NCBI RefSeq assembly: GCF_900497695.1
Contig: NZ_UIDD01000010.1
Location: 558,001-622,000 of the forward strand
DNA: 64,000 nt
Source of the DNA: Pseudomonas wadenswilerensis
Lineage (GTDB): Bacteria; Pseudomonadota; Gammaproteobacteria; Pseudomonadales; Pseudomonadaceae
Direction of reading: 5' to 3'
Both the position numbers and the translations under genes were made by a program. This document shows positions 14,397 through 22,493 of this stretch, piece after piece (the first letter of the stretch is position 1; each line of letters starts with the position of its first letter). The notes under the pieces are model-generated. The model did no database searches and was not told the DNA's origin. It was given only the letters and a program-made list of their open reading frames with translations.

Positions 14397-14424
14397 TATG
14401 GCGGAGAGATAGGGATTTGAACCC
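14397..14424. repeat. attR, 28-bp core inside tRNA-Ser
   Basis: Identical to 536-563. It contains the last 26 bases of the tRNA-Ser gene, so integration rebuilt a complete tRNA at this end. Confidence 0.9.
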
Positions 14425-14488
14425 TAGGTACTGTTGCCAGTACAACGGATTTCGAATCCGTCCCGTTCGGCCACTCCGGCATCTCTCC
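14399..14488 (-). tRNA. tRNA-Ser (anticodon CGA)
   Basis: A 90-base class II tRNA on the minus strand. Acceptor arms GGAGAGA/TCTCTCC, anticodon loop TTCGAAA (CGA, reading UCG), a long variable arm typical of serine tRNAs, T-loop GGTTCAAATCC and an encoded CCA. Its 3' end is the prophage attachment site and remains intact. Confidence 0.93.
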
Positions 14489-14581
14489 AGTGGCGCGCAT
14501 GATACCAGCAGTTTACCGAAAGGCAAAGCCTGTTTGCGAAAAAAATTCGCGTGGTATCAGGCGCTTGCGTGAACTTGCCGG

Positions 14582-15292
14582 TTACAGCGGCACGCCCAGG
14601 CGTTTGGCAACTTCTTCGTAGGCTTCGATAACGTCGCCCAGCCCCTGGCGGAAGCGGTCCTTGTCCATCTTCTTGCGGGTCTCTTTGTCCCACAGGCGGC
14701 AGCCGTCCGGGCTGAACTCGTCACCAAGGACGATCTCACCGTGGAATACGCCGAACTCGAGCTTGAAGTCGACCAGCAGCAGGCCGGCGTCGTCGAACAG
14801 CTTGTTCAGCACTTCGTTGACCTTGAGCGACAGGGCTTTCATCTTCACCAGTTGCTCGGCGGTGCCCCAGCCGAAGGCAACAACGTGGGATTCGTTGATG
14901 AACGGATCACCCTTCTCGTCGTTCTTGAGGAACAGTTCGAAGGTCGAAGGCTCGAGCTTGATGCCTTCTTCGACGCCCAGGCGCTTGACCAGGCTGCCGG
15001 CAGCGTAGTTACGCACGACGCATTCGACCGGGATCATGTCGAGCTTCTTGACCAGGCACTCGTTGTCGCCCAGCAGTTTGTCGAACTGGGTCGGGATGCC
15101 GGCTTCTTCAAGCTTTTGCATGATGAAGGCGTTGAACTTGTTGTTCACCATGCCCTTGCGGTCGAGCTGTTCGATGCGCTTGCCGTCGAACGCCGAGGTG
15201 TCGTTGCGAAACAGCAGGATCAAGCGGTCAGCGTCGTCGGTCTTGTAAACCGACTTGGCTTTGCCGCGGTAGAGTTCTTCACGTTTTTCCAT
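14582..15292 (-). CDS. purC: Phosphoribosylaminoimidazole-succinocarboxamide synthase
   Basis: A 236-residue SAICAR synthetase, the usual length. It joins CAIR and aspartate using ATP in purine synthesis. Landmarks are YRGKAKSVYKTDD at the N-terminus (ATP-binding glycine/lysine loop), FRNDTSAFDG, IPVECVVRNYAAGS (substrate site) and LLVDFKLEFG with GEIVLGDEFSPD (Mg/ATP side). The gene is the last of a minus-strand group dapA-bamC-MBL-purC, an order common in Pseudomonas. Confidence 0.96.
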   Translation of the reverse strand: MEKREELYRGKAKSVYKTDDADRLILLFRNDTSAFDGKRIEQLDRKGMVNNKFNAFIMQKLEEAGIPTQFDKLLGDNECLVKKLDMIPVECVVRNYAAGSLVKRLGVEEGIKLEPSTFELFLKNDEKGDPFINESHVVAFGWGTAEQLVKMKALSLKVNEVLNKLFDDAGLLLVDFKLEFGVFHGEIVLGDEFSPDGCRLWDKETRKKMDKDRFRQGLGDVIEAYEEVAKRLGVPL

Positions 15293-15319
15293 GATGGGCT
15301 CCGCTTGCTAAATGATGGG

Positions 15320-16078
15320 CTAGGCGATTTCACGCCAGTCGAGCCCGGAATCCTGATTGGCCACTTGTAGCCAGTCCGGGTCGCAGCCGAGGGTATCGAC
15401 GAAGCATTGCCGGGCCAGCTGTGGCTGGTTGTTCTTGCTGCTGAGATGGGCCAGCACCAGGTGTTGCAGGTTCTGCCAGTCCAGCTCCGACACCAGGCGC
15501 GCGGCCTGATGGTTGTTCAAATGTCCGTAGTCGCCGCCCACCCGCTGCTTGAGAAACATCGGATAAGGCCCGCGTCCGAGCAGGTCGCGACAGTGGTTGG
15601 CCTCGATCAGCAGGGCGTCCAGCCCCTGGTAGCTGCTGAGCAGGGCCGCATCATACGAGCCCAGGTCGGTCAGCACACCGAAGCGCCGGCTGCCATCGCC
15701 AAATACGTACTGCAGCGGCTCCAGCGCGTCGTGAGTGACGCCGACGGCGGTAACGCTCAAGTCGCCCAACTGCAAGGTGTCGTTGGCGGCCAGGAAGCCT
15801 GCGGCTTCGACCGGCTTGCGCATGCCGCGCAAGGTGCCGCGGCTGAGGTAGACCGGTACATTGTAGCGCCGTGACAGCAACCCGACCCCATGCACGTGGT
15901 CGGCATGTTCGTGGGTGACCAGCACCGCGCTCAATTGCGCCGCAGAAACGCCGAGCAGCGCCAGGCGCCGCTCGGTTTCACGCAGGGAAAAGCCGCAATC
16001 GACCAGTAGCAACGTATTGCCACTGGCGATCAGCGTGCCATTTCCCTGGCTTCCACTTCCAAGTACGGCGAAGCGCAC
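15320..16078 (-). CDS. MBL-fold metallo-hydrolase
   Basis: A 252-residue cytosolic metallo-beta-lactamase-fold protein. The zinc motif THEHADH places His56, His58, Asp60 and His61; further ligands are expected in VTHDALEP and LTDLGSYD, and LAHLSSKNN near residue 210 is the late conserved histidine. It resembles the YycJ/WalJ-like branch of small MBL proteins whose substrate is not firmly known, possibly a nuclease. It abuts bamC (stop of bamC adjoins this start), so the two are co-transcribed. Confidence 0.85.
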   Translation of the reverse strand: MRFAVLGSGSQGNGTLIASGNTLLLVDCGFSLRETERRLALLGVSAAQLSAVLVTHEHADHVHGVGLLSRRYNVPVYLSRGTLRGMRKPVEAAGFLAANDTLQLGDLSVTAVGVTHDALEPLQYVFGDGSRRFGVLTDLGSYDAALLSSYQGLDALLIEANHCRDLLGRGPYPMFLKQRVGGDYGHLNNHQAARLVSELDWQNLQHLVLAHLSSKNNQPQLARQCFVDTLGCDPDWLQVANQDSGLDWREIA

Positions 16079-17191
16079 TTAACCCAGGTTGTCCTGAATC
16101 ACGCTCAGCACGCGGCGGGCGACGTCTGCCGGGGCCACGGTGTTGATGTTCTTCTCGACGGTCACCTGAACGCTTTCGCCCACCTTGCTCAAGCGAACCT
16201 GATAACGCTCGGCACGGGCTTCACGCTCTTCCTTGCTCGGCGCGCTGCCGAACAGGCGACTGAAGAAGCCTGGTTGCTCCTTGGTCTCGGCCTTCTCGGC
16301 GAGGTTGATGTAGTACAGGCCCAGGCTGCGGTTGATGTCTTCAACGCGCCATTCACCCTGTTCCAGGGCACGGCCAACGCTGGACCAGGCGCGATCGAGG
16401 TCGGCGCCCAGGTTCAGCACCGGGTTGCCGCTGCCGTCTTCGCTCAGGCTGACGCGGCTCGGGGCATCGAAATCGCGGGCTGCGAGCAACGACACCGAAC
16501 CGCCCTTCTCGGCACTGCGGGTCATGCTGGCGAGCATTTCGTCGACCAGGATGGCGTCGACACCGGTGTTGTTCGAACGCGCCGGGAAGTCTTGCTCGGC
16601 AGTGCTGCCGGCCGGACGTTCGACGGTGACGATGTAAACCTCACTGGTGTTGCGCTGCACGCCCGGCTCGATGCGGATGCGCGCACGGACTTCGTTGTCG
16701 CTGCTGCTCGAGGCACTGCCCAGGCGCTTGGCCATGGACGCCGAGAGCTCGTCGAAACGCTGCCAGGTGGTGTTGAATTCGCCGGTTTGCGGACGCTCTT
16801 CGGCGATCCGGAAGCCGTTGTCTTCGAAGAACTGACGCGCCACCGGCCAGACTTCAGCCGGCGAACGCTGGGCCAGGACCCAACGCGAGCTGCCGCTCTT
16901 CTGCAGGCTGAAATCGCTGATGTCGGCACCGGCAGTCAGCGGTTGCGGACGCGGCACTTCGAACTCGCCCTTGACGTTGTCGTCGGCGACGTTGCGCGGA
17001 ATCGGCAGCAGCGGATCGAGCCGCTTGGCACTGCTGACGTCCGGTGGCAGCTGCATCGGCGGCTTCTGGGTGGCCTCCAGATAATCGCTGCCACGGTCAC
17101 GGAAGTAACCCTCTTCGCCCCAGAGCCAGCCACAACCGCTGGTGCTGGAGATGATCAAGGCAAGGGCGGAAAGACCAGCCAATCGCTTCAT
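16079..17191 (-). CDS. bamC: Outer-membrane assembly lipoprotein BamC
   Basis: A 370-residue lipoprotein. The ATG at 17191 gives a classic signal MKRLAGLSALALIISSTSGC with the lipidated Cys20; an upstream in-frame ATG is rejected. After it comes a poorly structured segment with PPMQLPPDV and RLDPLLPIP, which in BamC binds BamD, then two helix-grip domains (about 100-200 and 230-365). It is a subunit of the Bam complex that inserts outer-membrane proteins. It follows dapA by 18 bases, as is usual in proteobacteria. Confidence 0.93.
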   Translation of the reverse strand: MKRLAGLSALALIISSTSGCGWLWGEEGYFRDRGSDYLEATQKPPMQLPPDVSSAKRLDPLLPIPRNVADDNVKGEFEVPRPQPLTAGADISDFSLQKSGSSRWVLAQRSPAEVWPVARQFFEDNGFRIAEERPQTGEFNTTWQRFDELSASMAKRLGSASSSSDNEVRARIRIEPGVQRNTSEVYIVTVERPAGSTAEQDFPARSNNTGVDAILVDEMLASMTRSAEKGGSVSLLAARDFDAPSRVSLSEDGSGNPVLNLGADLDRAWSSVGRALEQGEWRVEDINRSLGLYYINLAEKAETKEQPGFFSRLFGSAPSKEEREARAERYQVRLSKVGESVQVTVEKNINTVAPADVARRVLSVIQDNLG

Positions 17192-17208
17192 GCGGTGTAC
17201 GTCCTCAA

Positions 17209-18087
17209 TTAAAACTTCAGGCCGCACTGGCGCATCGCCTGGCGTACCGTATCGTGACAGGATTCGCTCAGCCAGGTCAGTGGCAGGCGGATGCCCTTGT
17301 GCATCAGGCCCATTTCAACCAAAGCCCACTTCACCGGAATCGGGTTGGCTTCGATGAACAGGTCCTTGTGCAGGGGCATGAGTTGTTCGTTGATCGCGCG
17401 AGCCTTCTCGGCATTGCCCGCAAGGGCGGCTTCGCACAGGTCGGCCATTTCCCGCGGGGCGACGTTGGCGGTCACGGAAATGTTGCCCTTGCCGCCCAGC
17501 AGGATCAGTTCGACGGCGGTCGGATCGTCGCCGGACAGGACGATGAAGTCCTTGCTCACGCCGTCAAGGATGGCTTTGGCGCGCTTCAGGTCGCCGGTGG
17601 CTTCCTTGATGCCGATGATGTTCGGCACGGTCGACAGACGGATCACGGTCTCGGCCTGCATGTCGCAGGAGGTGCGGCCGGGTACGTTATAGAGGATCTG
17701 CGGGATGTCGACGGCTTCGGCAATGTGTTTGAAGTGCTGGTACAGGCCTTCCTGGGTCGGCTTGTTATAGTACGGCACCACCAGCAGGCAGGCATCGGCA
17801 CCGGCTTCCTTGGCGTTGCGGGTCAAGTGCACGGCTTCGCTGGTGGAGTTGGCGCCGGTGCCGGCGATCACCGGGATACGGCCATTGACCTGCTTGACCA
17901 CCGCCTTGATGACTTCAATGTGCTCATTGACATCCAGGGTCGCCGACTCGCCGGTAGTACCGACGGCAACGATGGCGTGGGTGCCGTTTTCCAGGTGGAA
18001 GTCCACGAGTTTGCTGAGGCTGTCCCAATCAAGACGCCCTTGTGCATCCATGGGTGTGACCAATGCCACCATACTGCCCGCAATCAT
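17209..18087 (-). CDS. dapA: 4-hydroxy-tetrahydrodipicolinate synthase
   Basis: A 292-residue aldolase-class enzyme. It condenses pyruvate with aspartate semialdehyde in the lysine/diaminopimelate pathway. Lys161 (IGIKEATGD) forms the Schiff base, Tyr133 (LYNVPGRT) is the catalytic tyrosine, and GTTGESATL at about 43-51 binds the substrate. The ATG at 18087 has an AGGAG site; the longer upstream frame is rejected as it lacks family sequence. First gene of the dapA-bamC group. Confidence 0.97.
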   Translation of the reverse strand: MIAGSMVALVTPMDAQGRLDWDSLSKLVDFHLENGTHAIVAVGTTGESATLDVNEHIEVIKAVVKQVNGRIPVIAGTGANSTSEAVHLTRNAKEAGADACLLVVPYYNKPTQEGLYQHFKHIAEAVDIPQILYNVPGRTSCDMQAETVIRLSTVPNIIGIKEATGDLKRAKAILDGVSKDFIVLSGDDPTAVELILLGGKGNISVTANVAPREMADLCEAALAGNAEKARAINEQLMPLHKDLFIEANPIPVKWALVEMGLMHKGIRLPLTWLSESCHDTVRQAMRQCGLKF

Positions 18088-18347
18088 GAAACTGCTCCTG
18101 CCGGAAAAAGAGAGCGGTAATGGTACTGGCGCCATCGGCCTTGCACAAGCGAAGCAGGCGGGCGGAGCATTCCCCTCCGCGGCCATTTTCGCTACCCTTC
18201 TGTCTTTGATCGGTACATAGTGGCCCGCCGGGCTGCCGACAATGCGCGTAGCCAGCGCCCCAAGGCTCGATCCTGAGCCCCGGGCTCCTGCCTACCGGCC
18301 TTTATGCCACGTCTGGTACCGACCGCTCATCGCTTTAGGAATGCTGC

Positions 18348-18908
18348 ATGTCCACCCCCACCGTTCGCGAACAATTCCTTGTCATCAGCGCCCTGGGTGC
18401 CAATCCCATGGAGCTGACCAACATCCTGTGCCGGGCCAGCAACGACAATCGCTGCTCGGTCGTCACCTCGCGCCTGACCCGCCACGGCGAGTGCAGTGCC
18501 CTGGTGCTGCAGGTCGCCGGCAGCTGGGACGCCCTGGCGCGCTTTGAAACGGCCCTGCCGGGCCTGGCCAAGAAGCACACCTTCACCGTCAACGTGGTGC
18601 GCAGCGCCGAACTGGAAGTGCGCCCGCTGTCGCTGCCGTACGTGGCCTATGTCAGCGCCGCCTATCGCCCGGACATCATCAACGAGCTGTGCCAGTTCTT
18701 CATCGACCACCACGTGGAGCTGGAGAACCTGACCTGCGATACCTACCAGGCCCCGCAGACCGGCGGCACCATGCTCAACGCCACCTTTACCGTGACCCTG
18801 CCGGCCGGTACCCAGATCAGCTGGCTGCGCGACCAGTTCCTGGACTTCTCCGATGCCCTGAACCTGGATGCGCTGATCGAACCGTGGCGCCCACAGAACC
18901 CGATGTAA
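18348..18908 (+). CDS. gcvR: Glycine cleavage system regulator GcvR-like ACT protein
   Basis: A 186-residue protein with two ACT domains (about 8-90 and 95-175): FLVISALGANPMELTNILCR opens the first and YVAYVSAAYRPDIINELCQF the second. GcvR in enterobacteria binds GcvA to repress glycine cleavage genes; in Pseudomonas the same protein lies between dapA and bcp. It is divergent from dapA and 11 bases upstream of bcp, with which it probably forms an operon. The regulatory target here is inferred. Confidence 0.85.
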   Translation: MSTPTVREQFLVISALGANPMELTNILCRASNDNRCSVVTSRLTRHGECSALVLQVAGSWDALARFETALPGLAKKHTFTVNVVRSAELEVRPLSLPYVAYVSAAYRPDIINELCQFFIDHHVELENLTCDTYQAPQTGGTMLNATFTVTLPAGTQISWLRDQFLDFSDALNLDALIEPWRPQNPM

Positions 18909-18919
18909 GGAAGCTTTAC

Positions 18920-19393
18920 ATGGCCGTTGAACTCGACCAACCCGTCGCCGAATTCCAGGCCCAGGCCACCAGTGGCCAGAGCGTCAGCCTGGCTGAGCTC
19001 AAGGGCAAGCAGGTGGTGCTGTACTTCTATCCCAAGGACAGCACCCCGGGCTGCACCACCGAAGGCCAGGGTTTCCGTGACCAGCATGCGGCCTTCGACG
19101 CAGCCAACACCCTGGTGTTTGGCGTTTCGCGCGATGGCATCAAGTCCCACGAGAACTTCAAGGCCAAGCAGGCCTTCCCTTTCGAGCTGATCAGCGACAA
19201 GGACGAGGCCCTGTGCCAGCTGTTCGACGTGATCAAGCTGAAGAAGCTCTATGGCAAGGAGTATATGGGCGTGGACCGCAGCACCTTCCTGATCGACAAG
19301 GATGGCGTGCTGCGCAAGGCCTGGCGTGGGGTCAAGGTGCCAGGGCATGTGGATGCCGTACTGGCTGAGGCGCAGGCGCGGAACAAGGCCTGA
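18920..19393 (+). CDS. bcp: Peroxiredoxin Bcp/PrxQ
   Basis: A 157-residue thiol peroxidase. The peroxidatic Cys45 lies in YPKDSTPGCTTEGQGF. In E. coli BCP the resolving cysteine is five residues later; here that position is Gln50, so the enzyme is of the type without that intrahelical resolving cysteine, and Cys in DEALCQLFD or an external thiol may take the part. It reduces H2O2 and organic hydroperoxides with thioredoxin. The start follows an AAGGAAG site. Confidence 0.92.
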   Translation: MAVELDQPVAEFQAQATSGQSVSLAELKGKQVVLYFYPKDSTPGCTTEGQGFRDQHAAFDAANTLVFGVSRDGIKSHENFKAKQAFPFELISDKDEALCQLFDVIKLKKLYGKEYMGVDRSTFLIDKDGVLRKAWRGVKVPGHVDAVLAEAQARNKA

Positions 19394-19404
19394 TAGCGCT
19401 TTAC

Positions 19405-19491
19405 CTGTGGGAGCTGGCTTGCCAGCGATTGCATCACCGCGCTAGCCGCAAGGGCCAATGCGCCTGTATCGCTGGCAAGCCAGCTCCCACA
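19405..19491. repeat. REP-type inverted repeat pair
   Basis: Two facing copies of a roughly 24-bp unit (GTGGGAGCTGGCTTGCCAGC and its complement) are separated by about 40 bp with partial self-complementarity. Units with this core recur at 22416-22486 and, as variants, at 39634-39712 and 49277-49349. They are typical extragenic palindromes of the P. fluorescens/putida lineage and here also lie between convergent genes, where they may stop transcription. Confidence 0.8.
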
Positions 19492-19496
19492 AAAGC

Positions 19497-20567
19497 TCAA
19501 AGCAGCGGCGCCACCATCGGCTCGCGCCGCGGCCAGGCATCCAGCACGGCCTTGAACAAGGTCGCCAGCGGGATGGCAAAGAAGATCCCCCAGAACCCCC
19601 ACAACCCGCCAAACAGCAGCACCGCGCAGATGATCGCCACCGGGTGCAGGCTCACCGCCTCGGAGAACAGCAACGGCACCAGCACGTTGCCATCCAGGGC
19701 CTGGATGATCGCGTACACCGCCATCAGGTAGATGAACTGATCGCCCCAGCCCCATTGGAACAATGCAATCAGGGTCACCGGCACGGTCACCACCACCGCG
19801 CCGACATAGGGCACCACCACCGACAGGCCGACCAGCAAGGCCAGCAACGCCGCATAGTTGAGCCCCAGGCTGATGAAGGCGATGTAGGTGGCCACGCCAC
19901 AGATCAGGATCTCGATGCCCTTGCCGCGGATGTAGTTGGCGATCTGCCGGTTCATCTCTTCGGCCACCCGGGTCATCAGCGCCCGCTCCTTGGGCAGGTA
20001 ACCACTGACCCAGTGGGCGATCTGCTCGCGGTCCTTGAGAAAGAAGAACACCAGGATCGGCACCAGCACCAGGTAGATCATGATGTTGACCAGCAGCGGC
20101 AGGCTCGACAACGAGAAGGTCAGCGCCCACTGGCCGAACTTGCCGATCTCGCCGCGCATCACCTCGATGGCCTGCAGCACCTGTTCGTCAGAGACCAGGT
20201 GCGGGTAGCGCTCGGGCAACAGCAGCAACAGCGACTGCCACTTGCCGAGCATGCCCGGCAGTTCGTTGAACAGGGTGATCAGCTGATGCCAGAGCAGCGG
20301 CACCAACACCAGCAGGAACACCGCCAGGGCGCCCATGAACAGCATGAACACCAGCGCCACGGCATAAGGCGTGGGCACCCGCAGGCGCTCCAGGGCGTTG
20401 ACCAGGCCCTGCATCAAAAATGCCAGGACCATCCCCGCCAGCACCGGCGCAAGCATGCCGCCCAGGGTCAGGACGGCGGTGAACGCCAGAAACAGCAAGA
20501 CCGCCAACACCACCGCTTCTTCATCGGAGAAGTAGCGCTGCATCCAGTCGCGAAGCACCTTGAACAT
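19497..20567 (-). CDS. AI-2E/PerM-family membrane permease
   Basis: A 356-residue inner-membrane protein with about seven to eight transmembrane helices (two at residues 17-60, one at 65-95, then a soluble loop around 100-150, then pairs at about 150-175, 210-265 and 270-335). The PerM/AI-2E signature region reads GKGIEILICGVATYIAFISL and later VVPYVGAVVVTVPV. Substrates of this family vary (possibly ion or metabolite export); none is evident here. Confidence 0.85.
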   Translation of the reverse strand: MFKVLRDWMQRYFSDEEAVVLAVLLFLAFTAVLTLGGMLAPVLAGMVLAFLMQGLVNALERLRVPTPYAVALVFMLFMGALAVFLLVLVPLLWHQLITLFNELPGMLGKWQSLLLLLPERYPHLVSDEQVLQAIEVMRGEIGKFGQWALTFSLSSLPLLVNIMIYLVLVPILVFFFLKDREQIAHWVSGYLPKERALMTRVAEEMNRQIANYIRGKGIEILICGVATYIAFISLGLNYAALLALLVGLSVVVPYVGAVVVTVPVTLIALFQWGWGDQFIYLMAVYAIIQALDGNVLVPLLFSEAVSLHPVAIICAVLLFGGLWGFWGIFFAIPLATLFKAVLDAWPRREPMVAPLL

Positions 20568-20591
20568 TGACGATCCTTTAACAGAGAAAAC

Positions 20592-20831
20592 TCAGGCCTT
20601 CTTCAACCAGTAGCGGTACACACCGGCCTCGACCTCTTCGAGCAGCAGCGTATGACCGGCCAATTTGGCAAAAGTGCGAAAGTCGCGCTGGGAACCGGCG
20701 TCGGTGGCAATCACCTTGAGCACTGCGCCACTGGCCAGGCGATTGAGCTCCATCTTCGCCTTGAGCAGCGGCAGCGGGCAGTTCAGCCCGCTGGCGTCGA
20801 GTTCGGCGTCATGGGTCGGGATAGCGCTCAT
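20592..20831 (-). CDS. TusA/SirA-family sulfur carrier-like protein
   Basis: A 79-residue protein with the TusA signature LDASGLNCPLPLLKAKMEL; Cys18 in CPxP is the persulfide-carrying residue. It would shuttle sulfur in the cytoplasm, for tRNA thiolation or another acceptor. It is 24 bases upstream of the PerM-like gene on the same strand, an arrangement also seen in other pseudomonads. The ATG at 20831 is chosen because upstream in-frame sequence has no family similarity. Confidence 0.88.
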   Translation of the reverse strand: MSAIPTHDAELDASGLNCPLPLLKAKMELNRLASGAVLKVIATDAGSQRDFRTFAKLAGHTLLLEEVEAGVYRYWLKKA

Positions 20832-20955
20832 GGGGTTCTCCAGGCAGAAATACGGGCACAGGTAGCATTTTGAACAAGCCCGGTAGGATACCGCCACTGG
20901 TCGCCAACGTGTGAGCGGGCTACAGTAAGGTTCTTTGTCGACCAGAGCTTCGTGC

Positions 20956-22389
20956 ATGAATTTTCTGCGCCCTACCCTGCTGACGCTGGCCTGTTTGATG
21001 GCGCTCCCCAGCCATGCCGACGACCTGCCGTCACTCGGCGACGCCAGTTCTGCCATTGTCTCCCCACAACAGGAACACCAGTTGGGCCGCGCCTGGCTCA
21101 GCCTGCTGCGGGGCAATGTCAATCAACTGAACGATCCCCAGCTCAAGGATTACGTCGAAACCAGCGTCTACCGTCTGGCCGAAACCAGCCAGCTGCAGGA
21201 CCGGCGCCTGGAGTTCATTCTCATCGACAGCCGTGAACTCAACGCCTTCGCCGCCCCTGGCGGGATCGTCGGGGTCAACGGCGGGCTGTTCCTCAATGCC
21301 CAGACCGAGGGCGAGTACGCCTCGGTACTGGCCCACGAACTGGCGCACTTGTCGCAACGCCACTTCGCCCGCGGCGTCGAGGCCCAGCAACGCATGCAGT
21401 TGCCGATGATGGGCGCGCTGCTGATCGGTATCGTCGCCGCGGCGGCGGGTGCCGGCGATGCCGGTATTGCCGCGATTGCCGGCACCCAGGCGGCAGCCAT
21501 CCAGGAACAGCGGCGCTTCTCCCGGCAGAACGAACAGGAAGCCGACCGCATCGGTATCCTCAACCTTGAGAAGGCCGGTTACGATCCGCGCAACATGCCG
21601 ACCATGTTCGAGCGCCTGATGCGCCAGTACCGCTATGACGCCAAGCCGCCGGAATTCCTCCTGACTCACCCGGTCACCGAATCGCGGATCGCCGACACCC
21701 GAAACCGCGCCGAACAGGCGCCCAAGGGCGGCACCGAAGACAGCAAGCGCTATCAGCTGATTCGTGCCCGGGTAGCGCTGATCTATGAAGGCACCCCCGG
21801 CCTTGCGGCCAAGCGCTTCCAGGCGCAGCTCGATGAAAACCCGCAGCAGGACGCCGCCCGTTACGGCCTGGCGCTGGCGCAGATCAAGGGCGGACGCCTG
21901 AACGAGGCGCGCGAGAACCTCAAGCCGCTGCTGGCCAAGGCACCCAACGACATCACCTACAACCTGGCGCAGATCGACCTCGACATCACCAACAACCGCT
22001 TGCCCGATGCCCAGCAACGGGTCGAGCGGATGCGTGGCCTGTACCCGGGCAACTACCCGCTGCAACAGGCGCGCATCGACCTGCTGCTCAAGCAGAACCG
22101 CCCCGCCGAGGCGGAGAAGGCGCTGGATGCCTTGCTCAAGAATCGTCCGCAAGACCCGGATGTCTGGTATGACGTGGCGGAAGTGCGCGGGTTGTCGGGC
22201 AACACCATCGGCCTGCACCAGGCCCGCGCCGAGTACTTCGCCCTGGTGGGCGACTTTGACCAGGCCCTGCAGCAGCTCGACTACGCCAAGCAGCGGGCCG
22301 GCAACAATTTTGTCCTGGCGTCGAAGATCGATGCGCGTCAGCGCGAGCTGATGGAGCAGCAGCGGATGGTCAAGGACATGATGCGCTAA
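20956..22389 (+). CDS. bepA: Periplasmic M48 metalloprotease BepA-like
   Basis: A 477-residue exported protein. Signal peptide to about residue 21 (ALPSHA). The zinc protease motif HELAH is at residues 127-131, with the downstream glutamate in QNEQEADRIG. The C-terminal 200 residues are TPR-like helices (YGLALAQIKGGRLNEARENL and later repeats). BepA-type proteins degrade or help assemble LptD and other outer-membrane proteins. The ATG at 20956 is preferred over 20935 because it starts directly with the signal peptide. Confidence 0.9.
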   Translation: MNFLRPTLLTLACLMALPSHADDLPSLGDASSAIVSPQQEHQLGRAWLSLLRGNVNQLNDPQLKDYVETSVYRLAETSQLQDRRLEFILIDSRELNAFAAPGGIVGVNGGLFLNAQTEGEYASVLAHELAHLSQRHFARGVEAQQRMQLPMMGALLIGIVAAAAGAGDAGIAAIAGTQAAAIQEQRRFSRQNEQEADRIGILNLEKAGYDPRNMPTMFERLMRQYRYDAKPPEFLLTHPVTESRIADTRNRAEQAPKGGTEDSKRYQLIRARVALIYEGTPGLAAKRFQAQLDENPQQDAARYGLALAQIKGGRLNEARENLKPLLAKAPNDITYNLAQIDLDITNNRLPDAQQRVERMRGLYPGNYPLQQARIDLLLKQNRPAEAEKALDALLKNRPQDPDVWYDVAEVRGLSGNTIGLHQARAEYFALVGDFDQALQQLDYAKQRAGNNFVLASKIDARQRELMEQQRMVKDMMR

Positions 22390-22415
22390 GACCGCATGAG
22401 GCTGCTTCGCAGCCT

Positions 22416-22486
22416 ATCGCCGGCAAGGCCGGCTCCCACAGTAGATTTGCATGCACCGAACCTGTGGGAGCTGGCTTGCCAGCGAT
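22416..22486. repeat. REP-type inverted repeat pair
   Basis: A unit with GCCGGCAAGGCCGGCTCCCA on one side faces CTGTGGGAGCTGGCTTGCCA on the other. The two arms belong to different variants of the same palindrome family. It sits between the convergent bepA and nadA genes. Confidence 0.75.
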
Positions 22487-22493
22487 GGGGCCG

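Larger units (their letters stand above)
536..14424. mobile_element. Defective prophage integrated in tRNA-Ser(CGA)
   Basis: A 13.9-kb element lies between 28-bp direct repeats. It carries int and xis near the right end, broken head and tail genes (terminase GpA type, S49 head protease, decoration protein, gpZ, gpV), two DNA methyltransferases, an XRE regulator, a fimbrial adhesin and a toxin-antitoxin-chaperone operon. Portal, major capsid, most tail, replication and lysis genes are absent or reduced to fragments, so it cannot make particles by itself. The virion module looks like a lambda-type head joined to a P2-type baseplate. The integrase and att sites look intact, so excision may still be possible. 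Confidence 0.9.
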
